In this document: positions 8,677 to 17,883 of the stretch, piece by piece
Layout of the letters: each line of letters begins with the position of its first letter
Position numbering within the stretch: position 1 is the first letter of the stretch
From: Shimia_B sp038527375
GTDB lineage: Bacteria > Pseudomonadota > Alphaproteobacteria > Rhodobacterales > Rhodobacteraceae
Assembly (NCBI GenBank): GCA_038527375.1
Contig: JBCBFU010000014.1
Coordinates: forward strand, 1-60,914
Length of the DNA: 60,914 nucleotides
Direction of reading: 5' to 3'
Position numbers and translations under genes: made by a program
Notes under the pieces: model-generated
Told to the model about the DNA's origin: nothing
Database searches by the model: none
What the model saw: only the letters and a program-made list of their open reading frames with translations

Positions 8677-9984
8677 ATGGAGGCCCGGCACCTGCTGGAT
8701 CGCTACCGCGAAGGGATTCGCCCTGGAGCCGATGACCTTGCGGCCTTTGCGCAGGGTCTCGCGCGTGGCGATGTGAGTGCAGCCCAAGGGGCGGCTTTTG
8801 CCATGGCCGTCTGCCTGCAAGGATTGGGAGAGGACGGGCGCGTGGCGCTGACAACCGCCATGCGCGACAGCGGTCAGGTGCTGTCGTGGGACATGCCGGG
8901 ACCCGTGGTCGACAAGCATTCGACGGGCGGTGTGGGGGATGCGGTCTCGCTCCTCCTTGCGCCGATGCTGGCGGCCTGTGACGTCTACGTGCCGATGATC
9001 TCGGGCCGGGGTCTGGGGCACACGGGCGGGACACTGGATAAGCTGGAGGCCATTCCCGGTGTCAGCGTGGATGTGAGCGTCGAGGAATTGCGCGCCATCG
9101 TGCGGGACACGGGCGCGGCCATCGTCGGCGCGACACCCGATATCGCGCCCGCCGACCGCGTGCTTTATGCCATCCGCGACGTAACGGGGACCGTGCCCTC
9201 GCTCGATCTGATCACCGCCTCCATCCTGTCCAAGAAACTGGCCGCCGGGGTCGATGCGCTTGTCCTCGACGTCAAGGTGGGGTCAGGCGCGTTCATGAAG
9301 ACCCCCGCCGAGGCGCAGGACCTTGCCACGAGCCTTGTCAAAACGGCGCGGGGGGCGGGGTGCCCGACGACAGCGCTCATCACGGATATGTCGCAACCCT
9401 TGTTGCCCGCGCTGGGCAACGCGCTGGAAGTTGCGGAAATCGTGGCGATCCTGACCGGTCAGACGCGCGGTCCGCTGGTTGAGGTCGCGATGGCACTGGG
9501 GGCCGAGGTGCTGGTGCTCTCGGGTGCAGAGCCGTCCGAAGCCGCCGCCAACCTGCGGCTGGAGCGAGCCCTGGCATCGGGTCGCGCGGCGGACCGCTTT
9601 GCGCGCATGATCGCGGCGCAGGGCGGGCCTGCGGGCCTGCTGGAACGCCCGGGGGATTTGCTGCCCGCGGCGCCGGTGCAAAAGGTCGTGCCCGCGCCCG
9701 CTGCAGGTTTTGTCACCGCATGGCAGGGGGAGGCATTGGGCCACGCGGTCGTGCAATTGGGCGGTGGACGGCGCAAAGGCGGGGACACGATTGATCCGTC
9801 TGTGGGCCTCGGCGCGGTGGCACCGGTGGGCACCGGGATCGACGCGGACGCACCGCTTGCCGTGGTCCATGCCGCGACCGAGGATGCGGCAGAGGTTGCT
9901 GTCGCGGCGGTGCAGGCGGCGGTCACGATCGGCTCAGAGCGGCCCGCGCGGCCCGACCTTCTCTATGGGAGGATCCCCCAATGA
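8677..9984 (+). CDS. deoA: Thymidine phosphorylase
   Basis: 435 residues. Cleaves thymidine or deoxyuridine with phosphate to base plus deoxyribose-1-phosphate, feeding DeoB. The family signature KHSTGGVGD (residues ~87-95) is intact and the C-terminal pyrimidine nucleoside phosphorylase domain with VVQLGGGRRKGGD is present. The gene starts 2 bp after cdd and its stop overlaps the deoB ATG as ATGA, indicating translational coupling. Confidence 0.96.
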   Translation: MEARHLLDRYREGIRPGADDLAAFAQGLARGDVSAAQGAAFAMAVCLQGLGEDGRVALTTAMRDSGQVLSWDMPGPVVDKHSTGGVGDAVSLLLAPMLAACDVYVPMISGRGLGHTGGTLDKLEAIPGVSVDVSVEELRAIVRDTGAAIVGATPDIAPADRVLYAIRDVTGTVPSLDLITASILSKKLAAGVDALVLDVKVGSGAFMKTPAEAQDLATSLVKTARGAGCPTTALITDMSQPLLPALGNALEVAEIVAILTGQTRGPLVEVAMALGAEVLVLSGAEPSEAAANLRLERALASGRAADRFARMIAAQGGPAGLLERPGDLLPAAPVQKVVPAPAAGFVTAWQGEALGHAVVQLGGGRRKGGDTIDPSVGLGAVAPVGTGIDADAPLAVVHAATEDAAEVAVAAVQAAVTIGSERPARPDLLYGRIPQ

Positions 9985-11180
9985 CACGCGCCTTCCTTGT
10001 GGTGCTCGATTCCGTGGGCGTTGGAGGCGCACCAGATGCAGCAGACTTCGGCGATGCAGGCTCCAACACGCTGGTCCACATCGCGCAAGCCCGTGCGGCG
10101 GGCCGCGCGGAAGATGGACGCACGGGGCCGCTGCATTTGCCCAACATGGCTGCGATGGGGTTGGGAGAGGCGGCGCGCATCGCCTCGGACATCGACCCTG
10201 ATCTCGGTCCCGCCCGCACCGGCGCGTGGGGGGCTGCGACGGAAGTCAGCCCCGGCAAGGACACGCCGTCGGGCCACTGGGAATTGGCCGGTTTGCCGGT
10301 CCCTTGGGATTGGCACTATTTCCCTGATACCGAGCCTGCGTTCCCCGATGATGTGATGGCGGCGGCGGCCAAGGCCGCAGGCACCGACGGCACGCTGGGC
10401 AATTGCCACGCCTCTGGCACCGAGATCATCGCGCGGCTGGGGGCCGAGCACATGCGCACCGGCTGGCCCATCTGCTATACCTCCGCCGACAGCGTGTTCC
10501 AGATCGCGGCCCACGAGGAGAGCTTTGGCCTCGACCGGCTCCTTGCCCTGTGCGAGGCCGTGGCCCCCATGCTGCACGACATGAAAGTGGGCCGCGTCAT
10601 CGCGCGCCCGTTCATAGGCACCGACGGCACGTTCGAGCGCACCAAGAACCGCCGCGACTTTGCGATCCTGCCCCCCGCCGACACCCTATGCGATCTGGCC
10701 CGCAAGGCGGGGCGCCCGGTGCATGCCGTGGGCAAGATCGGAGACATCTTTTCCATGCGCGGGATCACGGACGTGACCAAGGGCGCAGACGAAAAGCTGT
10801 TCGAGGACCTGATAGCGCTGGCGGATACGGCCGAGGACGGCGCGCTGGTCTTTGCCAATTTCGTGGAATTCGACAGCCTCTATGGCCACCGCCGCGACGT
10901 GTCGGGCTATGCCCGCGCGCTCGAATGGTTCGATGCGCAATTGCCGCGACTGCGGGCCGCGCTGCGTGACGGCGACCTGTTGATCCTGACCGCCGATCAC
11001 GGCAATGACCCCACGTGGCACGGCACCGACCACACGCGCGAACGGGTGCCTGTTCTGATCGACGCGCCGGGCATGGGCCTGCATGGGCCGCTGGGCGTGA
11101 TCGGGTTTGTGGACGTGGCCGCGACCGTGGCCAAACACCTTGGATTACCGGCACAAGGACCGGGGAGGGCAGTGATATGA
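9981..11180 (+). CDS. deoB: Phosphopentomutase
   Basis: 399 residues, alkaline-phosphatase superfamily mutase interconverting (deoxy)ribose-1- and -5-phosphate. Metal-binding positions are visible at the N-terminus (LVVLDSVGVGG) and C-terminus (LTADHGNDPT, GTDHTRERVP). The phosphorylated threonine is expected in GKDTPSGHWE, which is conserved. Overlaps deoA by 4 bp and add by 4 bp. Confidence 0.96.
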   Translation: MTRAFLVVLDSVGVGGAPDAADFGDAGSNTLVHIAQARAAGRAEDGRTGPLHLPNMAAMGLGEAARIASDIDPDLGPARTGAWGAATEVSPGKDTPSGHWELAGLPVPWDWHYFPDTEPAFPDDVMAAAAKAAGTDGTLGNCHASGTEIIARLGAEHMRTGWPICYTSADSVFQIAAHEESFGLDRLLALCEAVAPMLHDMKVGRVIARPFIGTDGTFERTKNRRDFAILPPADTLCDLARKAGRPVHAVGKIGDIFSMRGITDVTKGADEKLFEDLIALADTAEDGALVFANFVEFDSLYGHRRDVSGYARALEWFDAQLPRLRAALRDGDLLILTADHGNDPTWHGTDHTRERVPVLIDAPGMGLHGPLGVIGFVDVAATVAKHLGLPAQGPGRAVI

Positions 11181-12151
11181 GTTTCCGGGACACCCCAAAG
11201 ATCGAATTGCACCTCCACCTTGAAGGGGCGATGCCGCCTGCATTCATTCGCGGGCTCGCGCAGGAAAAGGGCATGTCGCTGGACGGTGTCTTTGATGCGC
11301 AGGGGAATTACGCCTACCGGGACTTCAACCACTTCCTGAAGGTCTACGAGGCCGCTACCGAGCCTTTGAAGACGCCCGAGGATTTCAAGCGCCTGACACA
11401 GGCCGTGTTGGAGGAGTTGGCCGCGCATAACGTGGTCTATGCGGAAACCTTCGTCTCGCCCGATTTCTGTGGCGGCGGCGATGTGGAGGCATGGCGCGAC
11501 TACCTCGCCGCGATGGCCGAGGCGCATGTGGAGGGCGTGACGCTCAAAGGGATCGTGACCTGCATCCGCCATTTCGGCCCGGAAAAGGCCAAGGCGGCGG
11601 CAACCTGCGCGGCAGAGACCTTTGGCGATTTTATCCGCGGCTTTGGTATCGCAGGGGCCGAGGATGTGGGCCATCCGCGCGACTACCTGTGGTCGTTCGA
11701 CTGCGCGCGCGAGGCCGGGTTGCACCTGACGGCCCATGCGGGCGAATGGTGCGGCGCGCCCGAGGTCCGCGCCGCGATCGAGACACTGGATGTCGAACGG
11801 ATCGGGCATGGTGTGATGGCTATCGATGATCCGTCCGTCGTCTCGCTGATCCGCGAACGGGACGTGACGCTGGAGGTATGTCCGGGGTCGAACGTGTTTC
11901 TGGGCGTCTATTCCACCCTCGCCGCCCACCCGATCCAGAAGCTGCGCGAGGCCGGTGTGAAGGTCACCGTGTCCACCGACGACCCCCCGTTTTTCCACAC
12001 CACGATGAGCAAGGAATATGACGACCTCGCCGCCACGTTTGGTTGGAACGAGGACGATTTTGCCCAGATCAACCAAACCGCGCTCGCGGCGGCGTTTTGT
12101 GACGACACAACCCGCGCCGATATCGCCACCCGCCTGAAAGGAGCCTCCTGA
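11177..12151 (+). CDS. add: Adenosine deaminase
   Basis: 324 residues, amidohydrolase-fold enzyme converting adenosine/deoxyadenosine to inosine forms. Zinc and catalytic motifs are in order: ELHLHLEGA near the N-terminus, LTAHAGEW (~residue 190), RIGHG, and STDDPPFF near the C-terminus. Starts at the ATG overlapping the deoB stop; its own TGA overlaps the upp ATG by one base, with AAAGGAG just upstream serving upp. Some members of this group act on adenine instead; the HAGEW context favours adenosine. Confidence 0.92.
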   Translation: MSFRDTPKIELHLHLEGAMPPAFIRGLAQEKGMSLDGVFDAQGNYAYRDFNHFLKVYEAATEPLKTPEDFKRLTQAVLEELAAHNVVYAETFVSPDFCGGGDVEAWRDYLAAMAEAHVEGVTLKGIVTCIRHFGPEKAKAAATCAAETFGDFIRGFGIAGAEDVGHPRDYLWSFDCAREAGLHLTAHAGEWCGAPEVRAAIETLDVERIGHGVMAIDDPSVVSLIRERDVTLEVCPGSNVFLGVYSTLAAHPIQKLREAGVKVTVSTDDPPFFHTTMSKEYDDLAATFGWNEDDFAQINQTALAAAFCDDTTRADIATRLKGAS

Positions 12152-12780
12152 TGGATAGCCTGACCATCGTCGATCACCCGCTGGTGCAGCATAAATTGAC
12201 GCTGATGCGCGAGCGGGACACGCCGACGGCGGTTTTCCGCCAGTTGCTGCGCGAGATTTCCCAGTTCCTCGCCTACGAGGTCACCCGCGAACTGCCGCTT
12301 ACGAAAAAGACCATCGACACCCCGATCATGGAGATGGAAGCGCCCACGCTGGCGGGCAAGAAGCTCGCCCTGATCTCGATCCTGCGGGCGGGCAACGGGT
12401 TGCTGGACGGGGTGTTGGAGCTGATCCCCTCGGCCCGCGTGGGCTTTGTGGGCCTGTACCGGGACGAAGAAACGCTGGAGCCGGTCGAGTATTATTTCAA
12501 GGTTCCCGATGCCTTGGACGAACGGGTGACCATCGCCGTCGATCCGATGCTGGCCACCGGCAACTCCTCGGTCGCGGCCATCGACAAGCTCAAAGAGGCG
12601 GGAGCGACGGATATCCGCTTCTTGTGCCTTCTGGCCGCGCCCGAAGGCATCGCGCGCATGCAAGAGGCACACCCGGATGTGCAGATCGTGACCGCTGCTG
12701 TGGACAAAAAGCTCAACGACCATGGATATATTGTGCCCGGGCTAGGGGATGCGGGCGACCGCATGTTCGGCACAAAATAA
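12151..12780 (+). CDS. upp: Uracil phosphoribosyltransferase
   Basis: 209 residues, the usual Upp length. Makes UMP from uracil and PRPP. PRPP-binding loop AVDPMLATGNSSVAAI and the uracil-binding C-terminus (YIVPGLGDAGDRMFGT) are intact. Last gene of the cdd-deoA-deoB-add-upp operon: cytidine and deoxynucleosides become uracil plus pentose phosphate, and Upp recovers the uracil. No clear T-run terminator follows; the next hairpin sits over the following gene's ribosome site. Confidence 0.96.
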   Translation: MDSLTIVDHPLVQHKLTLMRERDTPTAVFRQLLREISQFLAYEVTRELPLTKKTIDTPIMEMEAPTLAGKKLALISILRAGNGLLDGVLELIPSARVGFVGLYRDEETLEPVEYYFKVPDALDERVTIAVDPMLATGNSSVAAIDKLKEAGATDIRFLCLLAAPEGIARMQEAHPDVQIVTAAVDKKLNDHGYIVPGLGDAGDRMFGTK

Positions 12781-12822
12781 CGGGTTCGTGTCCTTGCGCG
12801 AATAGACGTCTTGGGGCATTCT

Positions 12823-12840
12823 CCCACCAGATATGGTGGG
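12823..12840 (+). promoter_or_regulatory. Hairpin next to the SPOR gene ribosome-binding site
   Basis: Perfect 7-bp stem CCCACCA (12823-12829) and TGGTGGG (12834-12840) with a GATA tetraloop. The right arm runs into GGGGGAC, the apparent Shine-Dalgarno of the ATG at 12848. It could sequester the ribosome site or be the 3' hairpin of the upp operon; no U-tract follows. Confidence 0.45.
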
Positions 12841-12847
12841 GGACACT

Positions 12848-14179
12848 ATGCGTATACCAGCTTTGCTTTCCGCGGCCCTTTTGGCTGCCCTGACATCCGC
12901 CAGCGGCGTAAGTGCCCAGACCCTGTCCGAGGCCGGCACCCCGAAAGAGCTTCCACCGGCATCCTTCAATGGGCGTCAGTTTGTGGACAGTGCCGGCTGC
13001 GTCTATGTGCGCGCAGGCTTTGACGGGGCGGTCCAATGGGTGCCCCGCGTCACCCGCCAGCGCAACGTGATCTGTGGACAAACGCCGACCTTTGGCGCGA
13101 CCCGGACGGCGCAGGCGGCACAACCTGCCCCGCAACCCGCCGCGGCCCCTGCGCCGACGCGGACGGCCCAAGCCACGCAACCGCGTACCGTGCGTCGCGT
13201 GGCCCCGGCCCCCGCTTTGCCGTCACCCGGCCTTGTCGTTGCGCGCACCGCGCCGCCGCCCCAGACGGCTACCGCACCCGCCACCACCACCGTGCGCCGC
13301 GTCGTTGTCCCGGCAGAGCCCACAACCGCCCCGCGTCGTGTGGCGTCAAACGCTTGTGGCAATATTCCGGCCTCCAGCGCGGCCTATATCAACAACAGCG
13401 GCGTGCGCTGTGGTCCGCAGGCGCAAAGCCCGTCGAGCGGCACACGCGTCATTCGCGGCGGCACCCAAATCGCCAGCGCGGCCCCCGCAGGTAGCGCGAT
13501 CCGCATCACCGGTGCCAATGGCGTGCGCCGCGTCGTCCCTGTGGCCCCTGCCGTCCCCGAAGGATTCCGTCCCGCATGGGATGATGGCCGCCTGAACCCG
13601 CATCGCGGCATCTCCTCGGGCGCGTTTGTGGCCGCGCCGACGGCGTCGGCAGCCGGTCATGGTTATGACCTCGCCTGGACATCCAAGGCGCCGCACCTGC
13701 TCTTTGATCGCAAGACTGGCCTGGTTGTGGGCGACCAGTTCCCCGGCGTGACCTATCCAAATATGCCGGGTGATGCGGTGACCTCGCGCGCGACCACCAA
13801 ATCTGTGGCCCGCGTCGCCGCACCTGCGGCCACGCAATCCCGCGCCTCGACCAAATCCATCGCGCCGCGCGCGGTCCAACCTCAGGTCACGCGCCCTGCG
13901 GCGGTCGCTGTGCCACAGGCAACGCCCCGCGCGGTGGCGCCGTCCGCCAACGGGCACCGCCATGTGCAGGTCGCAACCTATGCCTCGATGGCGCAGGCGC
14001 AGGCGGCCGCGCAGCGTCTCGCCAATGCAGGCATGCCCACCCGGATCGGGAAGTTCACGCGCAACGGGCAACCGCTGCAGGTGATCGTGTTGGGACCGTT
14101 CAACAACCAGGGTGCGTTGCAAAACGCCTTGGGCACGGCCCGCGCACAGGGTCATTCGGGCGCGATTACCCGCAAATAG
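12848..14179 (+). CDS. Secreted SPOR-domain protein
   Basis: 443 residues. An N-terminal signal peptide (MRIPALLSAALLAALTSASGVSA) is followed by a short conserved region with paired cysteines, a long Ala/Pro/Arg-rich low-complexity linker (~residues 80-340) and a C-terminal SPOR domain (~residues 365-443; begins HVQVATYASMAQAQAAA and includes VIVLGPFNNQGAL). SPOR domains bind denuded septal peptidoglycan, so a periplasmic cell-wall or division role is likely. I prefer the ATG at 12848 over 12833 because GGTGGGGGAC lies just upstream and the signal peptide then starts correctly. Confidence 0.85.
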   Translation: MRIPALLSAALLAALTSASGVSAQTLSEAGTPKELPPASFNGRQFVDSAGCVYVRAGFDGAVQWVPRVTRQRNVICGQTPTFGATRTAQAAQPAPQPAAAPAPTRTAQATQPRTVRRVAPAPALPSPGLVVARTAPPPQTATAPATTTVRRVVVPAEPTTAPRRVASNACGNIPASSAAYINNSGVRCGPQAQSPSSGTRVIRGGTQIASAAPAGSAIRITGANGVRRVVPVAPAVPEGFRPAWDDGRLNPHRGISSGAFVAAPTASAAGHGYDLAWTSKAPHLLFDRKTGLVVGDQFPGVTYPNMPGDAVTSRATTKSVARVAAPAATQSRASTKSIAPRAVQPQVTRPAAVAVPQATPRAVAPSANGHRHVQVATYASMAQAQAAAQRLANAGMPTRIGKFTRNGQPLQVIVLGPFNNQGALQNALGTARAQGHSGAITRK

Positions 14180-14188
14180 AGGGTCGGT

Positions 14189-15208
14189 TTAGCCTGCGTC
14201 GCAAATCTGCTGCAGGCTGATCCAATCCCCATCCGACAGGTGCTGTTTGGGCGCGACCCCGTCAAACGGGTCCGCCTCGATCAGATCGAGCGTCGTTTCC
14301 CCCGTCACATCCACGGCAAAGGCATAAGGCCGGGCTGGGACCATTGCCTCCCGGAACCGGGCGAGAAGCGCGGTGCTGTCCACCGGAACGGGGTCGCCGG
14401 TCAGGCGGCTGGTCGCATAGGCCTCGAGCGTCTCGGGCGGCAGGGAGCCACGGGTGAGCAGCCGAAAGGCCGAGATCGGACCGGTGCTGCGCAAAAGCGT
14501 CTCCAGCGGGTCTTCCGCCTCTGCCCGGGCCAATTCCGCCAGAAGATAGCCCTGAACCACCGCGGGATCGTCGAAATCTTCCACGAGGCTGCGGTTCAAC
14601 AGGATGTATTGCCCGGGAAAGCCCACGGTGAGCGCGGTCCCGGAGCGCATGACCGACAGCGTTCCAGTCCGTCCCGGAATAAAGGCCGCCTTCAGGCGCC
14701 TCAGACCCGCCATGCCAAACGGATCGGCGCAGGGTTGGCCGGTGACCTGCGCGGCCTCGGCCACGAGGGCGCGACCGATCTCGGCGCGCTTGACCTCGGG
14801 CACGACGGCGACGGTCTGACGAATGATCGCCTCGGGCAGCCAAAAGACACCCAGCGCCACGATCGCCGTGACCGTACTCAGCAGGATCGCCCAACGCAGC
14901 CGCCCGGGCCGGGGGCGGGCACGGGCGATGGTGGCCTGCACATGCTCGATCGCCGCGATCATTTCCGCGTCCGACACTTCGAGCGTCTCTTCCTCGATCC
15001 CGTCGGGGGAAAACAGGGCGGGCGTGTTGCGCGGGTTCAGCCGCGTGACAGCGGCCAACGACCAATGGGTGAGGGGGCGTCCCTGCGCATCGCTGATGAC
15101 CAAGGTGGCGTCCCCAAAGGACACGCCCACATCGCGCCGCTGCGCCTCGGCCCCGGATCGCCAAAGACCCGACGTTTCCAGTCGGGCGTATTCCTTGAGT
15201 GCTGTCAT
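14189..15208 (-). CDS. Membrane protein resembling an M48 peptidase without the zinc motif
   Basis: 339 residues. Residues ~1-100 form a small beta-rich cytoplasmic domain. One TM helix follows at ~104-124 (WAILLSTVTAIVALGVFWLP), then a domain whose layout follows M48 peptidases: a segment before the protease core ending in C-x-x-P-x-G, FPGQYILLNRSLVEDF in place of the usual G-G-x-I-x-V-x-x-x-L strand, then GYLLAELARAE where HExxH is expected, and EAYATSRLTG where the third ligand region (E/D-A-D) would be. Both zinc histidines are replaced (A and R), although the Glu remains. I infer a catalytically dead M48-like protein. Convergent with the SPOR gene, 9 bp apart. Confidence 0.6.
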   Translation of the reverse strand: MTALKEYARLETSGLWRSGAEAQRRDVGVSFGDATLVISDAQGRPLTHWSLAAVTRLNPRNTPALFSPDGIEEETLEVSDAEMIAAIEHVQATIARARPRPGRLRWAILLSTVTAIVALGVFWLPEAIIRQTVAVVPEVKRAEIGRALVAEAAQVTGQPCADPFGMAGLRRLKAAFIPGRTGTLSVMRSGTALTVGFPGQYILLNRSLVEDFDDPAVVQGYLLAELARAEAEDPLETLLRSTGPISAFRLLTRGSLPPETLEAYATSRLTGDPVPVDSTALLARFREAMVPARPYAFAVDVTGETTLDLIEADPFDGVAPKQHLSDGDWISLQQICDAG

Positions 15209-15281
15209 TGGGCTGCTCTGCCTCTATTCCATTACAGAATACTGCAAAGCACCCCTTTCGACAATTCCAGCGCGGACTGGA

Positions 15282-16907
15282 TCACAGGCTCTTGGCTTGG
15301 GTCCGCAATTCGAACTTCTGGATCTTCCCGGTCGAGGTTTTGGGCAGCTCTTGGAACACCACCATCTTGGGCGTCTTGAACCCGGCCAGCCGTTCGCGGG
15401 CAAAGGCGATCAGTTCCTTTTCGGTGGCCTCGGCCCCGTCTTTCAGCTCTACGAACGCGCAAGGCACCTCGCCCCATTTGTCGTCGGGCTTGGCCACCAC
15501 GGCACACAGTGACACCGCCGGGTGGTGCATCAACGCGCCCTCAACCTCGACGCTCGACACGTTTTCCCCGCCTGAGATGATGATGTCCTTGGCCCGGTCC
15601 GCGATCTGGACGTAGCCGTTGGGATGCATCAAGGCGATGTCGCCGGAATGGAAGTAACCGCCCTGGAAGGCTTCCTCGGTGGCTTCGGGGTTCTTGAGGT
15701 ACCCTTTCATGACCGAGTTGCCGCGGATCACGATTTCGCCCGTGGCCGCCCCATCGCGGGGGATTGGCGCCATGTCGGACGACACGACGTCGATCTTTTC
15801 CATCATGGGGAAGGCCACGCCCTGCTGCGCCTTGATCGCGGCTTTCTCTGCCTGGGGCAGGCCGTCCCAATCCGCGCTCCACAGGCATTCGGTGATGTGG
15901 CCATAGGTTTCGGTCAGACCGTAAACCTGCGTGACGTTGAACCCCAACTCCTCGACCGCGGCGAGGGTCGCGGCGGCGGGCGGGGCGCCTGCGGTAAAGA
16001 CCTCGACCGTGTGGTCGAATGCGCGGCGCGCCTCATCCGGCGCGTTGACCAGCATGTTCAGCACGATGGGTGCGCCCCCGAAATGGGTCACGCCGTGATC
16101 GGCGATGGCGTCATAGACGACCGCCGGGGTGACATCACGGGTGCAGACGACCGTACCGCCAAGGACGGGCATCATCCATGAATGGTTCCAGCCGTTGCAA
16201 TGGAACAGCGGAACAATGGCCAGAAACACCGGGTGCAACACCATGCGCCACGAGATCACGGTGCCCATGGTCATCAGGTAGGCACCGCGGTGGTGATAGA
16301 CGACACCCTTGGGCCGCCCCGTCGTCCCGGAGGTGTAGTTGAGCGCGAGGCTCTCCCACTCGTCTTCCGGCAGGATCCACTGGAACCCGGCATCCCCGCT
16401 GGCGACGAGGTCCTCATATTCCGTGTAGCGGCCCGTGGCCGGGAAGCCCGCTGCCGCGTCGGCCACCTCGATGATCTGCGGCGCGTCGCCCTCCATCGCC
16501 TCGATGGCGGCCTCGGCCAGCGGCAGGAACTGCGTGTCGACCAGCGCGACCTTGGCCGCGCCGTGGTCAAAGATATAAGCCACCGTCGCCACATCGAGGC
16601 GGATGTTGATCGTGTTCAGCACGGCCCCGGTTGCGGGCACAGCGAAATGCGCCTCGACCTGTGCCAGCGTGTTGGGCAGGATCGTGGCCACCACGTCGCC
16701 CGGTTCTATTCCAAGTTGGACTAGGGCGCTCGCGGCCTTGGTCACGCGGGTATGGTATTCCGAATAGGACTGGCTGCGGTCCCCATAGATCAGCGCGGTC
16801 CGGTCCGCGAAGACGCTGGCTGCGCGTTGCAAGTGTGACAGCGGTGTCAGGGGTACGTAATTCGCCGCGCGTTTTTCCAACCCGCGTTCGTCTGCCATCC
16901 AGCCCAT
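15282..16907 (-). CDS. Acyl-CoA synthetase (AMP-forming)
   Basis: 541 residues, ANL superfamily ligase of the medium/long-chain acyl-CoA synthetase group. Contains LNYTSGTTGRPKG (P-loop), VYGLTETYG, HSGDIA and the C-terminal KTSTGKIQKFELR lysine motif. Activates a carboxylic acid to acyl-CoA for beta-oxidation; chain length cannot be read from the sequence, and related enzymes include methylmercaptopropionate-CoA ligases. Start is the ATG of MGWMADERGL with GGGAGGG upstream; 19 extra in-frame codons upstream look non-coding. Confidence 0.88.
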   Translation of the reverse strand: MGWMADERGLEKRAANYVPLTPLSHLQRAASVFADRTALIYGDRSQSYSEYHTRVTKAASALVQLGIEPGDVVATILPNTLAQVEAHFAVPATGAVLNTINIRLDVATVAYIFDHGAAKVALVDTQFLPLAEAAIEAMEGDAPQIIEVADAAAGFPATGRYTEYEDLVASGDAGFQWILPEDEWESLALNYTSGTTGRPKGVVYHHRGAYLMTMGTVISWRMVLHPVFLAIVPLFHCNGWNHSWMMPVLGGTVVCTRDVTPAVVYDAIADHGVTHFGGAPIVLNMLVNAPDEARRAFDHTVEVFTAGAPPAAATLAAVEELGFNVTQVYGLTETYGHITECLWSADWDGLPQAEKAAIKAQQGVAFPMMEKIDVVSSDMAPIPRDGAATGEIVIRGNSVMKGYLKNPEATEEAFQGGYFHSGDIALMHPNGYVQIADRAKDIIISGGENVSSVEVEGALMHHPAVSLCAVVAKPDDKWGEVPCAFVELKDGAEATEKELIAFARERLAGFKTPKMVVFQELPKTSTGKIQKFELRTQAKSL

Positions 16908-17050
16908 ATGATGCCCTCCCAAGCATGTGCGCGCCGTATCGGGGCGCGTTCCCCGTTGTCCCATCGGGCCCGCGCCGTCATGGTGTTATCGAACCAGTCG
17001 CGCGGAATTCATAGTGGGAAATGCGCGGCCCACCGCCGGGGAGGGCGCAA

Positions 17051-17692
17051 ATGATCCTGTCGCCGGGCCGCAAGTTTCTTTTCATCCACATTCCCAAGAC
17101 CGGCGGGACCTCTATGGCGCTGGCGCTTGAGGCGCGCGCGATGGCAGATGACGTTATGGCAGGTGACACGCCCAAGGCTGTCCGCCGCCGCAAACGGGCC
17201 AAGGCACTGCCCGCGCGGGGCCGCGTGTGGAAACACTCGACCTTGCGCGATCTGGACGGTGTACCGGGGCTGGGTGATCTCTTTGTCTTCACCCTCGTGC
17301 GCAATCCGTGGGACCGGATGGTCAGCTATTACACATGGCTGCGCGAACAGACATGGTCGCATCCGGCGGTCGATCTGGCCAAGACGCGCCGGTTTTCCGA
17401 GTTCCTGAACCATCCCGACACCCGCCGCACCATTCAGGCCAACCCGTATGAGAGTTACGTGACGGACGCTGCGGGGCAGATGCGCTGTGACCTCTTTATC
17501 CGGTTGGAGCATCTGGCGACGGATATGGTACCACTTTGCGCGCATTTGGGTTTTGAACCCGAGCTTCCCCACGCAAACCGATCCGCTCGGGCCGCGTCCT
17601 ATCGCGACAGCTATTCGGAATCGGACGCGAATCTGGTGGCCGAACTCTGCGCCGCGGACATCGCGCGCTTCGATTACCGCTTCGACAGCTAA
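17051..17692 (+). CDS. Sulfotransferase family protein
   Basis: 213 residues. The N-terminal KFLFIHIPKTGGTSMA is the PAPS 5'-phosphosulfate loop and TLVRNPWDRMVSYYTWL the 3'-phosphate-binding region of the carbohydrate sulfotransferase (Sulfotransfer_2) group. A cytosolic enzyme adding sulfate to a polysaccharide, lipid or small molecule is expected; acceptor unknown. GGGGAGGGCG lies just before the ATG at 17051. It diverges from the acyl-CoA synthetase. Confidence 0.8.
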   Translation: MILSPGRKFLFIHIPKTGGTSMALALEARAMADDVMAGDTPKAVRRRKRAKALPARGRVWKHSTLRDLDGVPGLGDLFVFTLVRNPWDRMVSYYTWLREQTWSHPAVDLAKTRRFSEFLNHPDTRRTIQANPYESYVTDAAGQMRCDLFIRLEHLATDMVPLCAHLGFEPELPHANRSARAASYRDSYSESDANLVAELCAADIARFDYRFDS

Positions 17693-17735
17693 AGTTTGTC
17701 TCCAATTCAGCGACAATTGCGACCATGCGCTGGAT

Positions 17736-17777
17736 TGGTGGGGTCTTGGTTAACGGTGCCCCAATCTTGCCCCACCA
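17736..17777. repeat. Inverted repeat upstream of the Hint gene
   Basis: Arms TGGTGGGG (17736-17743) and CCCCACCA (17770-17777) with a 26-nt loop containing GTTAAC. An alternative pairing uses GATTGG (17733-17738) and CCAATC (17761-17766). It lies in the 191-bp gap after the sulfotransferase and may be its terminator or a regulatory structure. Confidence 0.35.
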
Positions 17778-17883
17778 TTCACCCGTTTTCGTCCTTGGAC
17801 CGGCAGCAAATGGCCTTGTGACGCGGCACAGGGCTGCCACCCGCCGGGTCACGCTGCCACCGGAGTGTTCATGGGGATGAACG

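Noticed and set aside
8261..12780. Nucleoside operon cdd-deoA-deoB-add-upp as a possible novel cluster
   Set aside because: Standard salvage functions with ordinary overlapping codons; nothing unexplained.
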